A DNA stretch of 64,000 nucleotides from NCBI RefSeq assembly GCF_030580935.1, contig NZ_JAUQOM010000002.1, positions 674,324-738,323 on the forward strand. Direction: 5' to 3'. The notes under the pieces are model-generated. The model searched no databases and was not told the DNA's origin. It saw only the letters and a program-made list of their open reading frames with translations. The translations under genes were made by a program, and so were the position numbers. Source of the DNA: Sphingobium cyanobacteriorum. GTDB taxonomy: Bacteria; Pseudomonadota; Alphaproteobacteria; Sphingomonadales; Sphingomonadaceae. Of the stretch, positions 57,301-64,000 are shown one piece after another. The number at the start of each line of letters is the position of its first letter. Positions within the stretch are counted from its first letter, which is position 1.

Positions 57301-59457
57301 AACCTGCGTCAGCACCTCTTCGGCTTGCTGGCGATTGCTGTAGCCTTTGACATTGGGATCGAGCATCCAGTCGGCACAACGGCTCGACTCTTCCAGACTG
57401 AACCCGAGCGCCTCACGGATCGCATCGCCGAACTTCGCGTGCGACAGGCCTTTGTCACCAGCCTCGCGCACCGCGCGAAGGATCGCACCGCGCAGCAGTG
57501 TCACGAAGATGAAGTCGTTGAAGTGCCCAGCCTGTAGTGCTGCATCCTGTCGGTTGTCGGTAAACCCCAGAAGTTTGCGGGTATGCTTGTCGATCGACCC
57601 GTCCCGATCCATCCACGCAAGGATCATTGACACGATAAGGGTTGTCGCGGAACTCCGGCCTTCGGCCGACAGACCTGCCAGCTTGTTGATGTCGCGCGCC
57701 TGTGCTGGCGGCTGAAGTCGGCACTGCGGACAGAAGCGATATTTGCCAGGAAAGAACCATGCGGGGACGCCGTCACCGCCAAGCGATCCGTCGGGCCGGA
57801 CGAGATAGAGATGTCCTTCGTGCTTGCCCCGATGGGCGCTTTTCAGCCGTTCCTGCTCGGCGGGCGTTACCTCCTGCCAGTCATCGGGATAGTCGGCCGG
57901 CTGACCACTGAATTCGAAGTCTCCGTTGACGGCGGGAACAAGGAAACCGGTGCGCGTACCATCGGCTTCCACCTCATCCCGCGCCGGTTCATCGATCGGC
58001 CGCGCGATGATCCGATCACCATCCAGATCGCTGATTACGGATACGCTATGATGCTCTTGGCCGCATTCGCGGCAGAAGAAGAGCGGGTAAAGTCGAGCAT
58101 TATCATCGTCTGGGTGAAAGAGCTGTCCCTCAAGTGAGACCCGGCGCGTCGCGGCCGGCTCGATCGTCGCATAAGCCTGACCGGCACCGGAAATGAAGCG
58201 ATGGAGCTTAAACGCAAGAAATGCCCGATCGCCGATGCCGCCACGCTGATCTTCGCGGCGGCCCATCATGGACAGCATATTGGCCAATGCGGCGACACAC
58301 TGATCTTCCGGCAGTAGTGTTTTCTCGGCGAGTTCCTTGGCGGCATCTGGCAGCGTTATGGGACGCCGGCGTCTTAGCTTCTCTCCCTCCTGCAAGCCAA
58401 TTCGAGTTTCAATCCAGCAGGCGAGAGGATGATCGCGAAGCTCCGCATTGGACAAAGTCCGGCTCAGCGGCGTTTCGACCAGCGCCCTGAGGTCCTGACC
58501 AAGGCCATCGACGTTGACCGAAGTAGATGTGGCTCGTTGGAGAAGCTCATCGATAATGCTGTTCGGGGAAATCGGTTCTCCGAACAGTTTCGTGGCGACC
58601 TCGGCAACGGCGACCGCCCGCTTTTCCTCTTCCGGCGAACTCGACATCGTGGCGGACGTACCAATGCAGATCAGCTTCTTGCCGGCGCACAGACGTTCCT
58701 TCACACGGCGGACGAGCATTGCGACGTCTGCGCCCTGCCGTCCGCGGTAGGTATGGAGTTCGTCGAGGACGAGGAAGTCGAGCCCGGTGGCGTTGCCGAT
58801 GACAGCCTGATCGAGCGGATCCTGCCGGGTCATCAGCAGCTCGAGCATCATGAAGTTGGTCAGCAGGATGTCCGGCTTACTGCGCGCAATCGCCTGCCGC
58901 TCAGCCTCGTTTTCCTGGCCCGTGTAGCGCGCAACCGTCGGTTGGAGCGCGGCGGGGAGATCTGCATCCCTAATGAATTTGGTGATCTCCCCCAGCTGGC
59001 TGTTGGCGAGCGCATTCATTGGATAGATGATGATCGCGCGGGTTCGTGGCGCTTCGCCAGCCCGGCGCGCGCGGACGATCGCGTCCACCACCGGGATGAA
59101 GAAGCATAGCGACTTCCCCGATCCCGTGCCGGTGGTGACGATGAAGCTTTCCTTGTTTGCGGCCTTGGCCACCGCACGCTCTTGATGCCGGTGAAGTCGC
59201 AGGCTGACCCTTGGGTTTCCGACTGCGAAGATCGATGCCAGGGCCGGGTCGAGAACCCCATCGGCGACGAGTTCGTCGATCGACCGGCCCGGCTCAAACC
59301 GAGGGTTAATGGTGATCAAAGGATCGGGCCAGAATTTGCGGTCGCTGTAAATAGCGTCGATCTGAGCCGCAATTTCGGGCGCGCGGAAGATCGAAAATGA
59401 TCGCGCAAAGGCTGCGTAGCGCTCGACAAGCGCGTCATCCAACTCAAATATGTTCAC
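54304..59457 (-). CDS. Giant DEAD/DEAH helicase with C-terminal DUF1998 (DrmA-DrmB-like fusion)
   Basis: A 1717-aa protein and first gene of the defence operon. A Q-motif-like RLHRHQERAV (~87-96) precedes Walker A TTGTGSGKSLCFF (~108-120), LDELHTYRGRQGADV holds the DExH box (232-235), and motifs V/VI are SPTMELGVDIS and QRSGRAGRSG (about 1005-1045). Cysteine pairs CRECGQEH, CPQCRL and CGECGAAH...CHAC suggest zinc ribbons. The final ~400 residues are DUF1998: LYEATEGGAGVLNRL (~1545) and CVAGCYRCLLSYYNQ (~1585). DISARM encodes such parts as separate drmA and drmB genes; Druantia DruE and MrfA-type helicases are one-chain alternatives. ATG 59457. Confidence 0.88.
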   Translation of the reverse strand: MNIFELDDALVERYAAFARSFSIFRAPEIAAQIDAIYSDRKFWPDPLITINPRFEPGRSIDELVADGVLDPALASIFAVGNPRVSLRLHRHQERAVAKAANKESFIVTTGTGSGKSLCFFIPVVDAIVRARRAGEAPRTRAIIIYPMNALANSQLGEITKFIRDADLPAALQPTVARYTGQENEAERQAIARSKPDILLTNFMMLELLMTRQDPLDQAVIGNATGLDFLVLDELHTYRGRQGADVAMLVRRVKERLCAGKKLICIGTSATMSSSPEEEKRAVAVAEVATKLFGEPISPNSIIDELLQRATSTSVNVDGLGQDLRALVETPLSRTLSNAELRDHPLACWIETRIGLQEGEKLRRRRPITLPDAAKELAEKTLLPEDQCVAALANMLSMMGRREDQRGGIGDRAFLAFKLHRFISGAGQAYATIEPAATRRVSLEGQLFHPDDDNARLYPLFFCRECGQEHHSVSVISDLDGDRIIARPIDEPARDEVEADGTRTGFLVPAVNGDFEFSGQPADYPDDWQEVTPAEQERLKSAHRGKHEGHLYLVRPDGSLGGDGVPAWFFPGKYRFCPQCRLQPPAQARDINKLAGLSAEGRSSATTLIVSMILAWMDRDGSIDKHTRKLLGFTDNRQDAALQAGHFNDFIFVTLLRGAILRAVREAGDKGLSHAKFGDAIREALGFSLEESSRCADWMLDPNVKGYSNRQQAEEVLTQVLAHRLWADLRRGWRYTNPNLEEVGLIAARFQGLDELVSDEEEFQGNARLRLATPAQRKLLYEKLFDQMRQGLAIATDALDRQRVLQTAQDSRTRLRDPWAIDREEEDGLRESGFLMIDPPRKGESKATEDALIVRAGWRTNLGKALRHKDIWGDTLPVSEYDDMIRALLKAAEAHQLVRRISSGFDAAAWRVSPSSLRLFATETRADAKRQNAFFRALYDQVAEMLGQPGRLPNAFEAREHTAQVDQEVRGWREDRFRYERDDVSRIEVNKDRMIEQGEPTDFLPAMFCSPTMELGVDISALNAVYMRNVPPTPANYAQRSGRAGRSGQAALVVTYCAAQSPHDQYYFADRQALVAGIVRPPALDLANKDLLKSHLHAEWLAAAVVPLRSSIPENLDMTVKDMPITPNITVCFERLASTGAARPIMRRLVDAMLPAVNAKDVPWLADVEAFVAETDVEAAGAFAASFERWRGLHRGARNEQELAHAIQQKTGLKAGERTAAATRYRNASKELDILERGRASSGSDFYTYRYLATEGFLPGYNFPRLPLYAFIPATKGAMLQRPRFLAIAEFGPNSLIYHEGRAYRVTKAKLPADRMDDGKLATSTLILCGECGAAHSDELQERCHACNASLGGVERLNAVYRIDNVETSPSARITANDEDRQRRGFEIQTVFQWPMKSGAPDIRSAVLKGSDGPLLHLDFGASAKLSRINKGLRRRKSKSILGFCIDPQSGRWLKDSLDGGDDDANNEGDVTAAKAQRIVPIVEDHKNALLLRPIADLSKGQMATLQHALLRGIQIGYELEEAELLGEPLPTRDQRNTILLYEATEGGAGVLNRLVSQPESLAEVAQRALSLMHYEAPFDPGHMSEKEGACVAGCYRCLLSYYNQPDHELIDRRDPEVVAFLCSLAAADAAAVPVQSNGHGWPEALAGWGLPKPASVKIAGENYPLYWPAKDVLAVSGPMPDTLVEAASALGILDIVALPDAPGDQPPAVLLAALGAS

Positions 59458-59730
59458 GCCGCCCGCCCCAACTCTTTCTTGTTCGTCATCGCATCAACGC
59501 AGACCAATCCAATGCTCTTAGCTAAAGAGCCTCGATTTCGTTGGCCAGTGCAAGTCGAACTACCAGATTCTACTTTTTCGATGCCACCGAATGGCCGTCC
59601 CCTGCCGCATTTCCTCGCGTCCCGGTATCACACAAAGCCCGTCCGTGCATCGTCCTCCAAGTATGCGATGTGACGCTCGTCACTCTCAAAATGTGCACAG
59701 AGCGAGCATGTTATGTCGAGGATATTATCC
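59458..59730 (-). promoter_or_regulatory. Promoter region of the defence operon
   Basis: A 273-bp gap between the AbiEii stop and the helicase start, with lower GC than its flanks. As both neighbours run leftward it should hold the operon promoter. Short ORFs here (e.g. 59541-59759) lack support. No clear operator palindrome was seen. Confidence 0.4.
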
Positions 59731-60645
59731 TTACCTCTCCTTCCAGGGGCCACCGCTAGGCCATTCGCCGTCAAAGGCGGCGCCTTGGCCGAGCGCCAGC
59801 ACCGCCGGCATCACTAGCGCAGCGATCTGCGCTTGAATGGCGGCGAACGGCTCGGGGGCCAGCGCGATTTCGGTCCGCCGCAGGAACGCTGTCCATTGGC
59901 CCTGCTTCTCGTCCGCGAAGCCGGGCGTGAGCGCCGGGGGCGTCTCGGCGGGCAACGGGGTTTGACGGCGATCGAAGGTGGCCTGAATGGCGCGCGACAG
60001 CACGGCGCCATCGAACGCGAACGATCCGGCTATCGCCCAGATGTCGTAGAAATCCTTCAGCCGCGTGTTCAGCATGCCGAGCGCGACCATGGCCTGGAAT
60101 TTCTCGGCCACGACCGTTTCGGGCGGATAGGCCCGAAGATGCGCGGTGGGCTGGCCGAGCAGCGAGGGATATTCGATCTCGATCGCGCCCGGCGTAATCG
60201 CGTCGCCATAGCCGATATCGACGTGCATCGGCAGGCGCGCGCCGGCGAGTTCGGCGACGAAGTCGATACGGACACCGGCATATTCATCCTCGGCCCGGGC
60301 TGCGGCCGCGCGGAGGGTCTCGGGCCGGAACACGATGCCGTCGTCATCGACCGCGACACCAAGTATTTCCTGAAAGACCGTCGCGAGTTGGTCGGGTGCG
60401 TTCTCGCCCATGCCAAGTAGGTCGAGGTCGCCGGTCGCGCGATAAGGGGCTGCCGCCCACAGGCTGAACAGCATCGCGCCCTTGAGCACGAACCGCTCGC
60501 GATGGGGCGACAGGCTCAGGCGGAACAGCAAGCGTTCGATGACGTAGCGGGTCATCAGCAGCTGCGCATTTTCCCGGCGTTCGCGGGCGCGCGCCGTTAG
60601 CCGGTCGCGTACCGAGATCGCCATGTTCTTTGGTGGCCGGCTCAT
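59731..60645 (-). CDS. abiEii: AbiEii-family nucleotidyltransferase toxin
   Basis: A 304-aa toxin of the AbiE type IV toxin-antitoxin/abortive infection system. The nucleotidyltransferase motif is LKGAMLFSLWAA ... RATGDLDLLG (GxxxD-x-D pattern, residues ~53-77), followed by VRIDFVAEL, YPPETVVAEKFQAMV and RLKDFYDIW. Family members (e.g. MenT-like) modify tRNA ends and stop growth. Its start overlaps the antitoxin stop as ATGA, the usual coupling order antitoxin-then-toxin. A second start at 60624 (MAISVRDR) is possible. Confidence 0.92.
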   Translation of the reverse strand: MSRPPKNMAISVRDRLTARARERRENAQLLMTRYVIERLLFRLSLSPHRERFVLKGAMLFSLWAAAPYRATGDLDLLGMGENAPDQLATVFQEILGVAVDDDGIVFRPETLRAAAARAEDEYAGVRIDFVAELAGARLPMHVDIGYGDAITPGAIEIEYPSLLGQPTAHLRAYPPETVVAEKFQAMVALGMLNTRLKDFYDIWAIAGSFAFDGAVLSRAIQATFDRRQTPLPAETPPALTPGFADEKQGQWTAFLRRTEIALAPEPFAAIQAQIAALVMPAVLALGQGAAFDGEWPSGGPWKER

Positions 60646-61250
60646 GTCATCGCTTCGAGATAGGGTCGGATCACCGATTGGACCCTATCGAGCTGAGCAT
60701 AACGGTAGATCGCATTGAGGTCCGGCCGGGGCCGGGACTTCATGAAATCGCGCAGGGCCTCGACCGCCACGTCAATGCCGATCTTGTTGCGGTGCTTGAA
60801 GCAGTCGGCGACGGTCTTGGCCGGTACGGTGATGGGCACGGGGACGCCGTCGATGATATGTGTCTCCACGCCCGCTGTCAGTGCTTCGCCGCTTGCGCGG
60901 ACGATCTTGAGCGCCACGGACGGATTGACTGGCGCCCAGTCCTTCTGGCCGAGCATCATCCACACGGCATGGGGGGTCTGCGTGGTCAGTTCGTGGAACT
61001 GCAGCGCCGAGAGCAGGCAGATGACGCCACGCGGCTGGATCCGCACGGCCTCGGCCAGGCTCGTCGCGCTATCGACGTCAGCATCGGCGAGCTTGTAGAG
61101 GCCGCGGCCGACCTGTTGAAGGACGCCTTCGTCGCGCAGCCTTTGCAGCGTCGCCCGCGTGACGCCGGCCGCGTCGAAATCGCGTCCCCGCGCAATGCCG
61201 CAGTGCCGGACGACCTCCAGGGCCCGTTCTCGATGAGTCGTCGGTTCCAT
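60642..61250 (-). CDS. abiEi: AbiEi-family antitoxin, transcriptional autorepressor
   Basis: A 202-aa antitoxin with an N-terminal winged helix (HCGIARGRDFDAAGVTRATLQRLRDEGVLQQVGRGLYKL, residues ~15-53) and a C-terminal AbiEi-type domain with ICLLSALQFHELTTQTPHAVWM and AKTVADCFKHRNKIGIDVAVEAL. Family members neutralise AbiEii and repress their own promoter by binding inverted repeats. The start at 61250 is preferred; the open frame extends to 61511 only through GC-rich non-coding sequence. Confidence 0.9.
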   Translation of the reverse strand: MEPTTHRERALEVVRHCGIARGRDFDAAGVTRATLQRLRDEGVLQQVGRGLYKLADADVDSATSLAEAVRIQPRGVICLLSALQFHELTTQTPHAVWMMLGQKDWAPVNPSVALKIVRASGEALTAGVETHIIDGVPVPITVPAKTVADCFKHRNKIGIDVAVEALRDFMKSRPRPDLNAIYRYAQLDRVQSVIRPYLEAMT

Positions 61251-61298
61251 GAGGCTTGATATAATTCCTTGGTATTTACATGCAATGACCAAGCTTTT

Positions 61299-61318
61299 GT
61301 ATCGTTGCACCGCGATAC
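61299..61318. promoter_or_regulatory. Inverted repeat upstream of abiEi (candidate autorepressor site)
   Basis: GTATCG (61299-61304) and CGATAC (61313-61318) face each other with an 8-nt spacer, 49 nt upstream of the abiEi start. A second short palindrome (TTGGT 61269-61273 / ACCAA 61288-61292) lies nearer the gene. The position fits AbiEi negative autoregulation. Confidence 0.4.
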
Positions 61319-61808
61319 GTTGTTCCGCCGGTGCCAATGAAGATCGTGGGGAAAGCCTTCCCCTGACGGCCAGCCTGGGTCTGGCCGTACCCCTTCTGCG
61401 GGGCCGGAGCCCCGCAACGCCCCGGATGGTACGCGGAATCAGCGGAGCGCACACTGCCAACTTCTGGCGAAGCCGGTCAGGGTGCACGCGTTCTCGTTTC
61501 CCGCGTTGCACTCTTGCTCTGCCCGGAGGCCGCAGCGGCGGCTGGCCCCCAGGCCCGCGCGCACGCCGCCGCGCCGGCCGGTCGCCGCAAGGGTGCGTTT
61601 CTGTGGCGCCGCGTGCGGCGCAGATGCTTGGGGCTCTGCCCCCGGCGCCCTTCGGAGCGGCTTCCGCCCAGCTTCCTCCACGCTGCGCGTTCCGTGCAGC
61701 CGGTTCCCCGCGAAGCCGCCCACTCCGGTTGCACCCCCGGTCTCGCCGACGGGCAGGGTTTCAGCGCGGCGCTCCGCTGCGCGAAACCCAAGCCCAAGGA
61801 GCAGTAAG
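61319..61808. other. GC-rich structured non-coding region before parB
   Basis: About 490 bp without a credible gene between the AbiE promoter and parB. It is dense in GC hairpins, for instance GCGGGGC-CGGA-GCCCCGC at 61398-61415. The open frame running into parB is Arg/Pro/Ala-rich and looks non-coding. It may contain transcription attenuators or partition-related sites. Confidence 0.45.
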
Positions 61809-63878
61809 ATGACCGATACCGTTCAGACCGAAGCCGTCAGTGGCATCGAGATTTTCGTGCCGCTGAACAAGCTCAGGAAGTCGCCCAAGAACGCGCGCAA
61901 GGTGCCGCATGGGGAAGCCGCTATCGAGGCGCTGGCCGCGTCTATCCAGCACAAGGGGCTTATCCAGAACCTTGTCGTCGAGCCGGAAACCAAGGAGGAC
62001 GGGACGCCGACCGGCTATTATCTCGTCACCGCTGGCGAGGGACGCAGGCTGGCGATGCTGCTGCGCGCCAAGCGCAAGCAGATCAGGAAATCGGAAGCCG
62101 TGCGCTGCTGGCTCGACACCGCCAACGATCCGTCCGAGATCAGTCTCGACGAGAATGTGACGCGGACCCCGATGCACCCCGCCGATCAGTTCGAGCGGTT
62201 TGCGGAGCTTTCCAACGACAAGGGTTGGGGCGCGCACGAAATCGGCGCGCGGTTCGGAGTGTCGGCTTCCGTGGTGAAGCAGCGGCTTCGCTTGGGCGCT
62301 GTCTCGCCCAAGCTGTTGCAGGTCTATCGTGAGGATGGCCTTACGCTGGACCAGCTTATGGCCTTCGCCATCACCGAGGATCACGTCCGTCAGGAGCAGG
62401 TGTTCGAGAACCTGCATCACAATCGCGAGCCGTGGATCATCCGGCGCGACATGACCGCCGCCAACGTGCCCGCCGATGATCGCCGCGCGGTTTTCGTCGG
62501 TTCCGACGCCTATGTCGAGGCGGGCGGCAACATCATACGCGACCTGTTCAGCGAGGATCGGGGCGGTTTCTTCGAGGATGCGGGCTTGCTCGATATGCTT
62601 GCCATCGAGAAGCTGCGCGAGATCGCCTGGACCGTGCAGGCCGAAGGCTGGAAATGGGCAGAGGCGCATATCGACTATCCCCATGCCCACGGGATGCGGC
62701 GCTTCTATCCGCAGACCGTCGCCCTGTCCGAGGAGGACGAGGCCCGGCTGGAGGCGCTGTCCACCGAGCATGACGAACTGGCCGAGGGCTATTCGTCCTA
62801 TGACCAGATGGCCGAGGACGTAGCGGCAAAGCTGGAGGCGGTGTCCGACGAGATCGACGTCATTTCGGCCAAGCGTTACGCCTACGACGCCAATGTGATC
62901 GTCCACGGTGGCGTGTTCGTTGTGCTTCACCATGACGGCACGGTCAGGATCGAGCGCGGTTTCGTTCGTCTCGAGGACGAGGCGCTGGCGGTCCCGCAGC
63001 CCGAGCCGGAAGCCGAAGGCGACGCGACTGCCCCGGAGGTGGGGGAGGACGAGCAACCGGAGGACGGCGACGGGGACGTGCAGGAGATCGAGGAGGACGA
63101 GGAACCGGGCAAGCCGATTTCCGACAGCCTCATTCGCGACCTGTCCGCCCACCGAACCCTCGCCTTGCGGGTGGCGCTGGCCGATCAACCCGGCATCGCG
63201 TTGATCGCACTGACCCACACGCTCACCGCGCAACTGTTCTATAGCTATGCGGAGGCCGGTTGCCTTGAGGTCCGCCCGACCGTGACTCCTTTGGGAAGCC
63301 ACGCAGACGGAATCGAGGACACGCCATTGGCGGCGCGGGCGAGCGAGCAACACGAGGCATGGGCCGAGCGGATGCCGCGCGACGTAGCGGACCTTTGGAG
63401 CTTCATCGTCGGGCTGCCAGACGAGAAGCGAACCGCGCTGCTGGCACATTGCGCCGCCCGCACCGTCAACGCGCTGCGGTTGCCGTGGGATCGCAAGCCC
63501 CGGTCGTTGCAGACCACCGACCGACTGGCGCGCTTGCTGGCGCTGGACGTGGCGAAGGACTGGACACCCACGGTGGACAGCTATCTTGGCCGCGTCACCA
63601 AGGCGCATATCGTCCAAGCTGTGTCCGAAGGCGTGTCCGACGATGCCGCCCGCCGCATCGCCGACATGAAGAAGCCGGACATGGCGCAGACCGCCGAGCA
63701 GCTTCTGACAGGTAGTGGCTGGCTTCCCACCGTGCTGCGGATGCCGAAGGCGGAAGAGGAGCAGCCCGCGCCGGTCGAGACCGAGGACTTGGGAAGCGTG
63801 GAGCAGCCGTCCGAAGCGGAGGCTCCCTATACCGAAGCGGAGGACTGCGAAGAGTCCTTTGCCGTCGCCGCCGAATAG
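61809..63878 (+). CDS. ParB/Spo0J-like partition protein of plasmid/ICE type
   Basis: A 689-aa protein. The ParB N-terminal domain has IFVPLNKLRKSPKNARK, ALAASIQHKGLIQNLVVEP and the CTPase-type box TAGEGRRLAMLLRAKRKQ (residues ~10-105). A KorB-like HTH follows (GWGAHEIGARFGVSASVVKQRLRL, ~140-165). A strongly acidic linker lies around residues 395-440, and the C-terminal ~250 residues are of the type seen in large ParB homologues on sphingomonad plasmids and integrative elements. ATG 61809 follows AAGGAGCAGTAAG. No parA is adjacent. Its stop codon TAG abuts an IS66 terminal repeat, so the natural C-terminus may have been cut. Confidence 0.87.
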   Translation: MTDTVQTEAVSGIEIFVPLNKLRKSPKNARKVPHGEAAIEALAASIQHKGLIQNLVVEPETKEDGTPTGYYLVTAGEGRRLAMLLRAKRKQIRKSEAVRCWLDTANDPSEISLDENVTRTPMHPADQFERFAELSNDKGWGAHEIGARFGVSASVVKQRLRLGAVSPKLLQVYREDGLTLDQLMAFAITEDHVRQEQVFENLHHNREPWIIRRDMTAANVPADDRRAVFVGSDAYVEAGGNIIRDLFSEDRGGFFEDAGLLDMLAIEKLREIAWTVQAEGWKWAEAHIDYPHAHGMRRFYPQTVALSEEDEARLEALSTEHDELAEGYSSYDQMAEDVAAKLEAVSDEIDVISAKRYAYDANVIVHGGVFVVLHHDGTVRIERGFVRLEDEALAVPQPEPEAEGDATAPEVGEDEQPEDGDGDVQEIEEDEEPGKPISDSLIRDLSAHRTLALRVALADQPGIALIALTHTLTAQLFYSYAEAGCLEVRPTVTPLGSHADGIEDTPLAARASEQHEAWAERMPRDVADLWSFIVGLPDEKRTALLAHCAARTVNALRLPWDRKPRSLQTTDRLARLLALDVAKDWTPTVDSYLGRVTKAHIVQAVSEGVSDDAARRIADMKKPDMAQTAEQLLTGSGWLPTVLRMPKAEEEQPAPVETEDLGSVEQPSEAEAPYTEAEDCEESFAVAAE

Positions 63879-63889
63879 TAAGCGCTAAA
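63878..63889 (-). repeat. Terminal inverted repeat of an IS66-family element
   Basis: GTAAGCGCTAAA begins at 63878, sharing its first G with the parB TAG stop. GTAAGCG is the conserved outer end of IS66-family terminal repeats. The transposase end lies 20 nt inside. The other end is beyond the window. Confidence 0.55.
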
Positions 63890-63909
63890 ACACCCCCACG
63901 GGGGAGCGC

Positions 63910-64000
63910 TCAGGCGGCCTGATCGATGACGGGGCTGGTGGCAGCGCGACTATCTACCCAGTTGTATGGGAGCAGATCATCGATGGGATCTGCATCGCCG
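63910..64000 (-). mobile_element. tnpC: IS66-family transposase (TnpC), C-terminal fragment at window edge
   Basis: Read on the minus strand, the last 91 bases encode GDADPIDDLLPYNWVDSR and a short tail ending IDQAA, then a stop. D-x-L-L-P-x-N-W is the hallmark of the IS66 TnpC C-terminal segment. The gene continues past the right edge. Shortness limits certainty, but the adjacent terminal repeat supports the call. Confidence 0.7.

Noticed and set aside
59541..59759. Short ORFs between the AbiEii and helicase genes
   Set aside because: They overlap the AbiEii 3' end on the opposite strand and lack any supported start.
42661..61250. CRISPR array, integrase or tRNA attachment site around the defence island
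   Set aside because: No regularly spaced repeats, no integrase motif and no tRNA-like cloverleaf were found in this interval by reading.
61482..61808. 109-residue N-terminal extension of ParB
   Set aside because: Arg/Pro/Ala-rich non-coding-like sequence; ATG 61809 has a proper RBS and starts the ParB domain.

Overview
The window reads as chromosome, or a large replicon carrying integrated DNA, of a high-GC alphaproteobacterium of the family Sphingomonadaceae (Sphingobium/Sphingomonas-like). Support: a full-length CtrA cell-cycle regulator with GANTC (CcrM-type) sites upstream, a UPF0262 protein, an ACT-domain threonine dehydratase, a Bpt leucyltransferase, TonB-dependent receptor coupled to amidohydrolase, and strong GC-biased third positions. 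The organism assignment rests on protein resemblance judged by eye, not on a database search.

Layout. 1-3706: end of an exopolysaccharide cluster (asparagine synthetase-like amidotransferase, polyprenyl-phosphate sugar transferase, family-2 glycosyltransferase). 3713-6328: two paralogous secreted RTX calcium-binding repeat proteins on the minus strand. 6608-11457: amidohydrolase translationally coupled to a 3-hydroxyisobutyrate-dehydrogenase-like enzyme, then divergent threonine dehydratase and bpt. 11576-19801: a PAS-GGDEF-EAL signalling protein, a glycine-zipper envelope protein, free methionine-R-sulfoxide reductase, a PAP2 membrane protein, arfB with an RluA-type pseudouridine synthase, an acyltransferase and wrbA. 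19915-23432: pirin divergent from a LysR regulator, then ctrA and a pentapeptide-repeat protein. 23526-26763: a Gly/Ala-rich secreted protein, a subtilisin-like protease and a divergent ECF sigma/anti-sigma pair that share a 38-bp palindromic promoter region. 26852-32849: TonB-dependent receptor plus a beta-propeller/amidohydrolase fusion. 33028-36021: compact pyrimidine-deaminase operon including a GH25-fold protein that has lost its catalytic acids. 36136-40365: dnaB, glsA and a CPA2 antiporter. 40520-42660: arsenic operon arsR - small ORF - arsC - acr3.

Accessory region, about 42.7 kb to the right edge. After 1.3 kb with no confident gene there is a five-gene minus-strand operon whose members all overlap or touch: helicase-DUF1998 (1717 aa), SNF2-like helicase (928 aa), large adenine-type DNA methyltransferase (1606 aa), SMC/Rad50-like ATPase with a CxxC zinc-hook-like motif (660 aa) and HNH endonuclease (260 aa). 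The SNF2 + methyltransferase + helicase/DUF1998 content matches the logic of class 1 DISARM (drmD, drmMI, drmA, drmB), but the helicase and DUF1998 parts form one polypeptide, the phospholipase-D-like drmC is absent, and an SMC-like ATPase/HNH pair is added. I regard this as the most interesting object here: a candidate variant or new anti-phage system. It is followed by an AbiEi/AbiEii toxin-antitoxin pair, a plasmid/ICE-type ParB protein, and the end of an IS66-family element whose terminal repeat begins at the parB stop codon. Together these suggest a mobile or plasmid-derived defence island.
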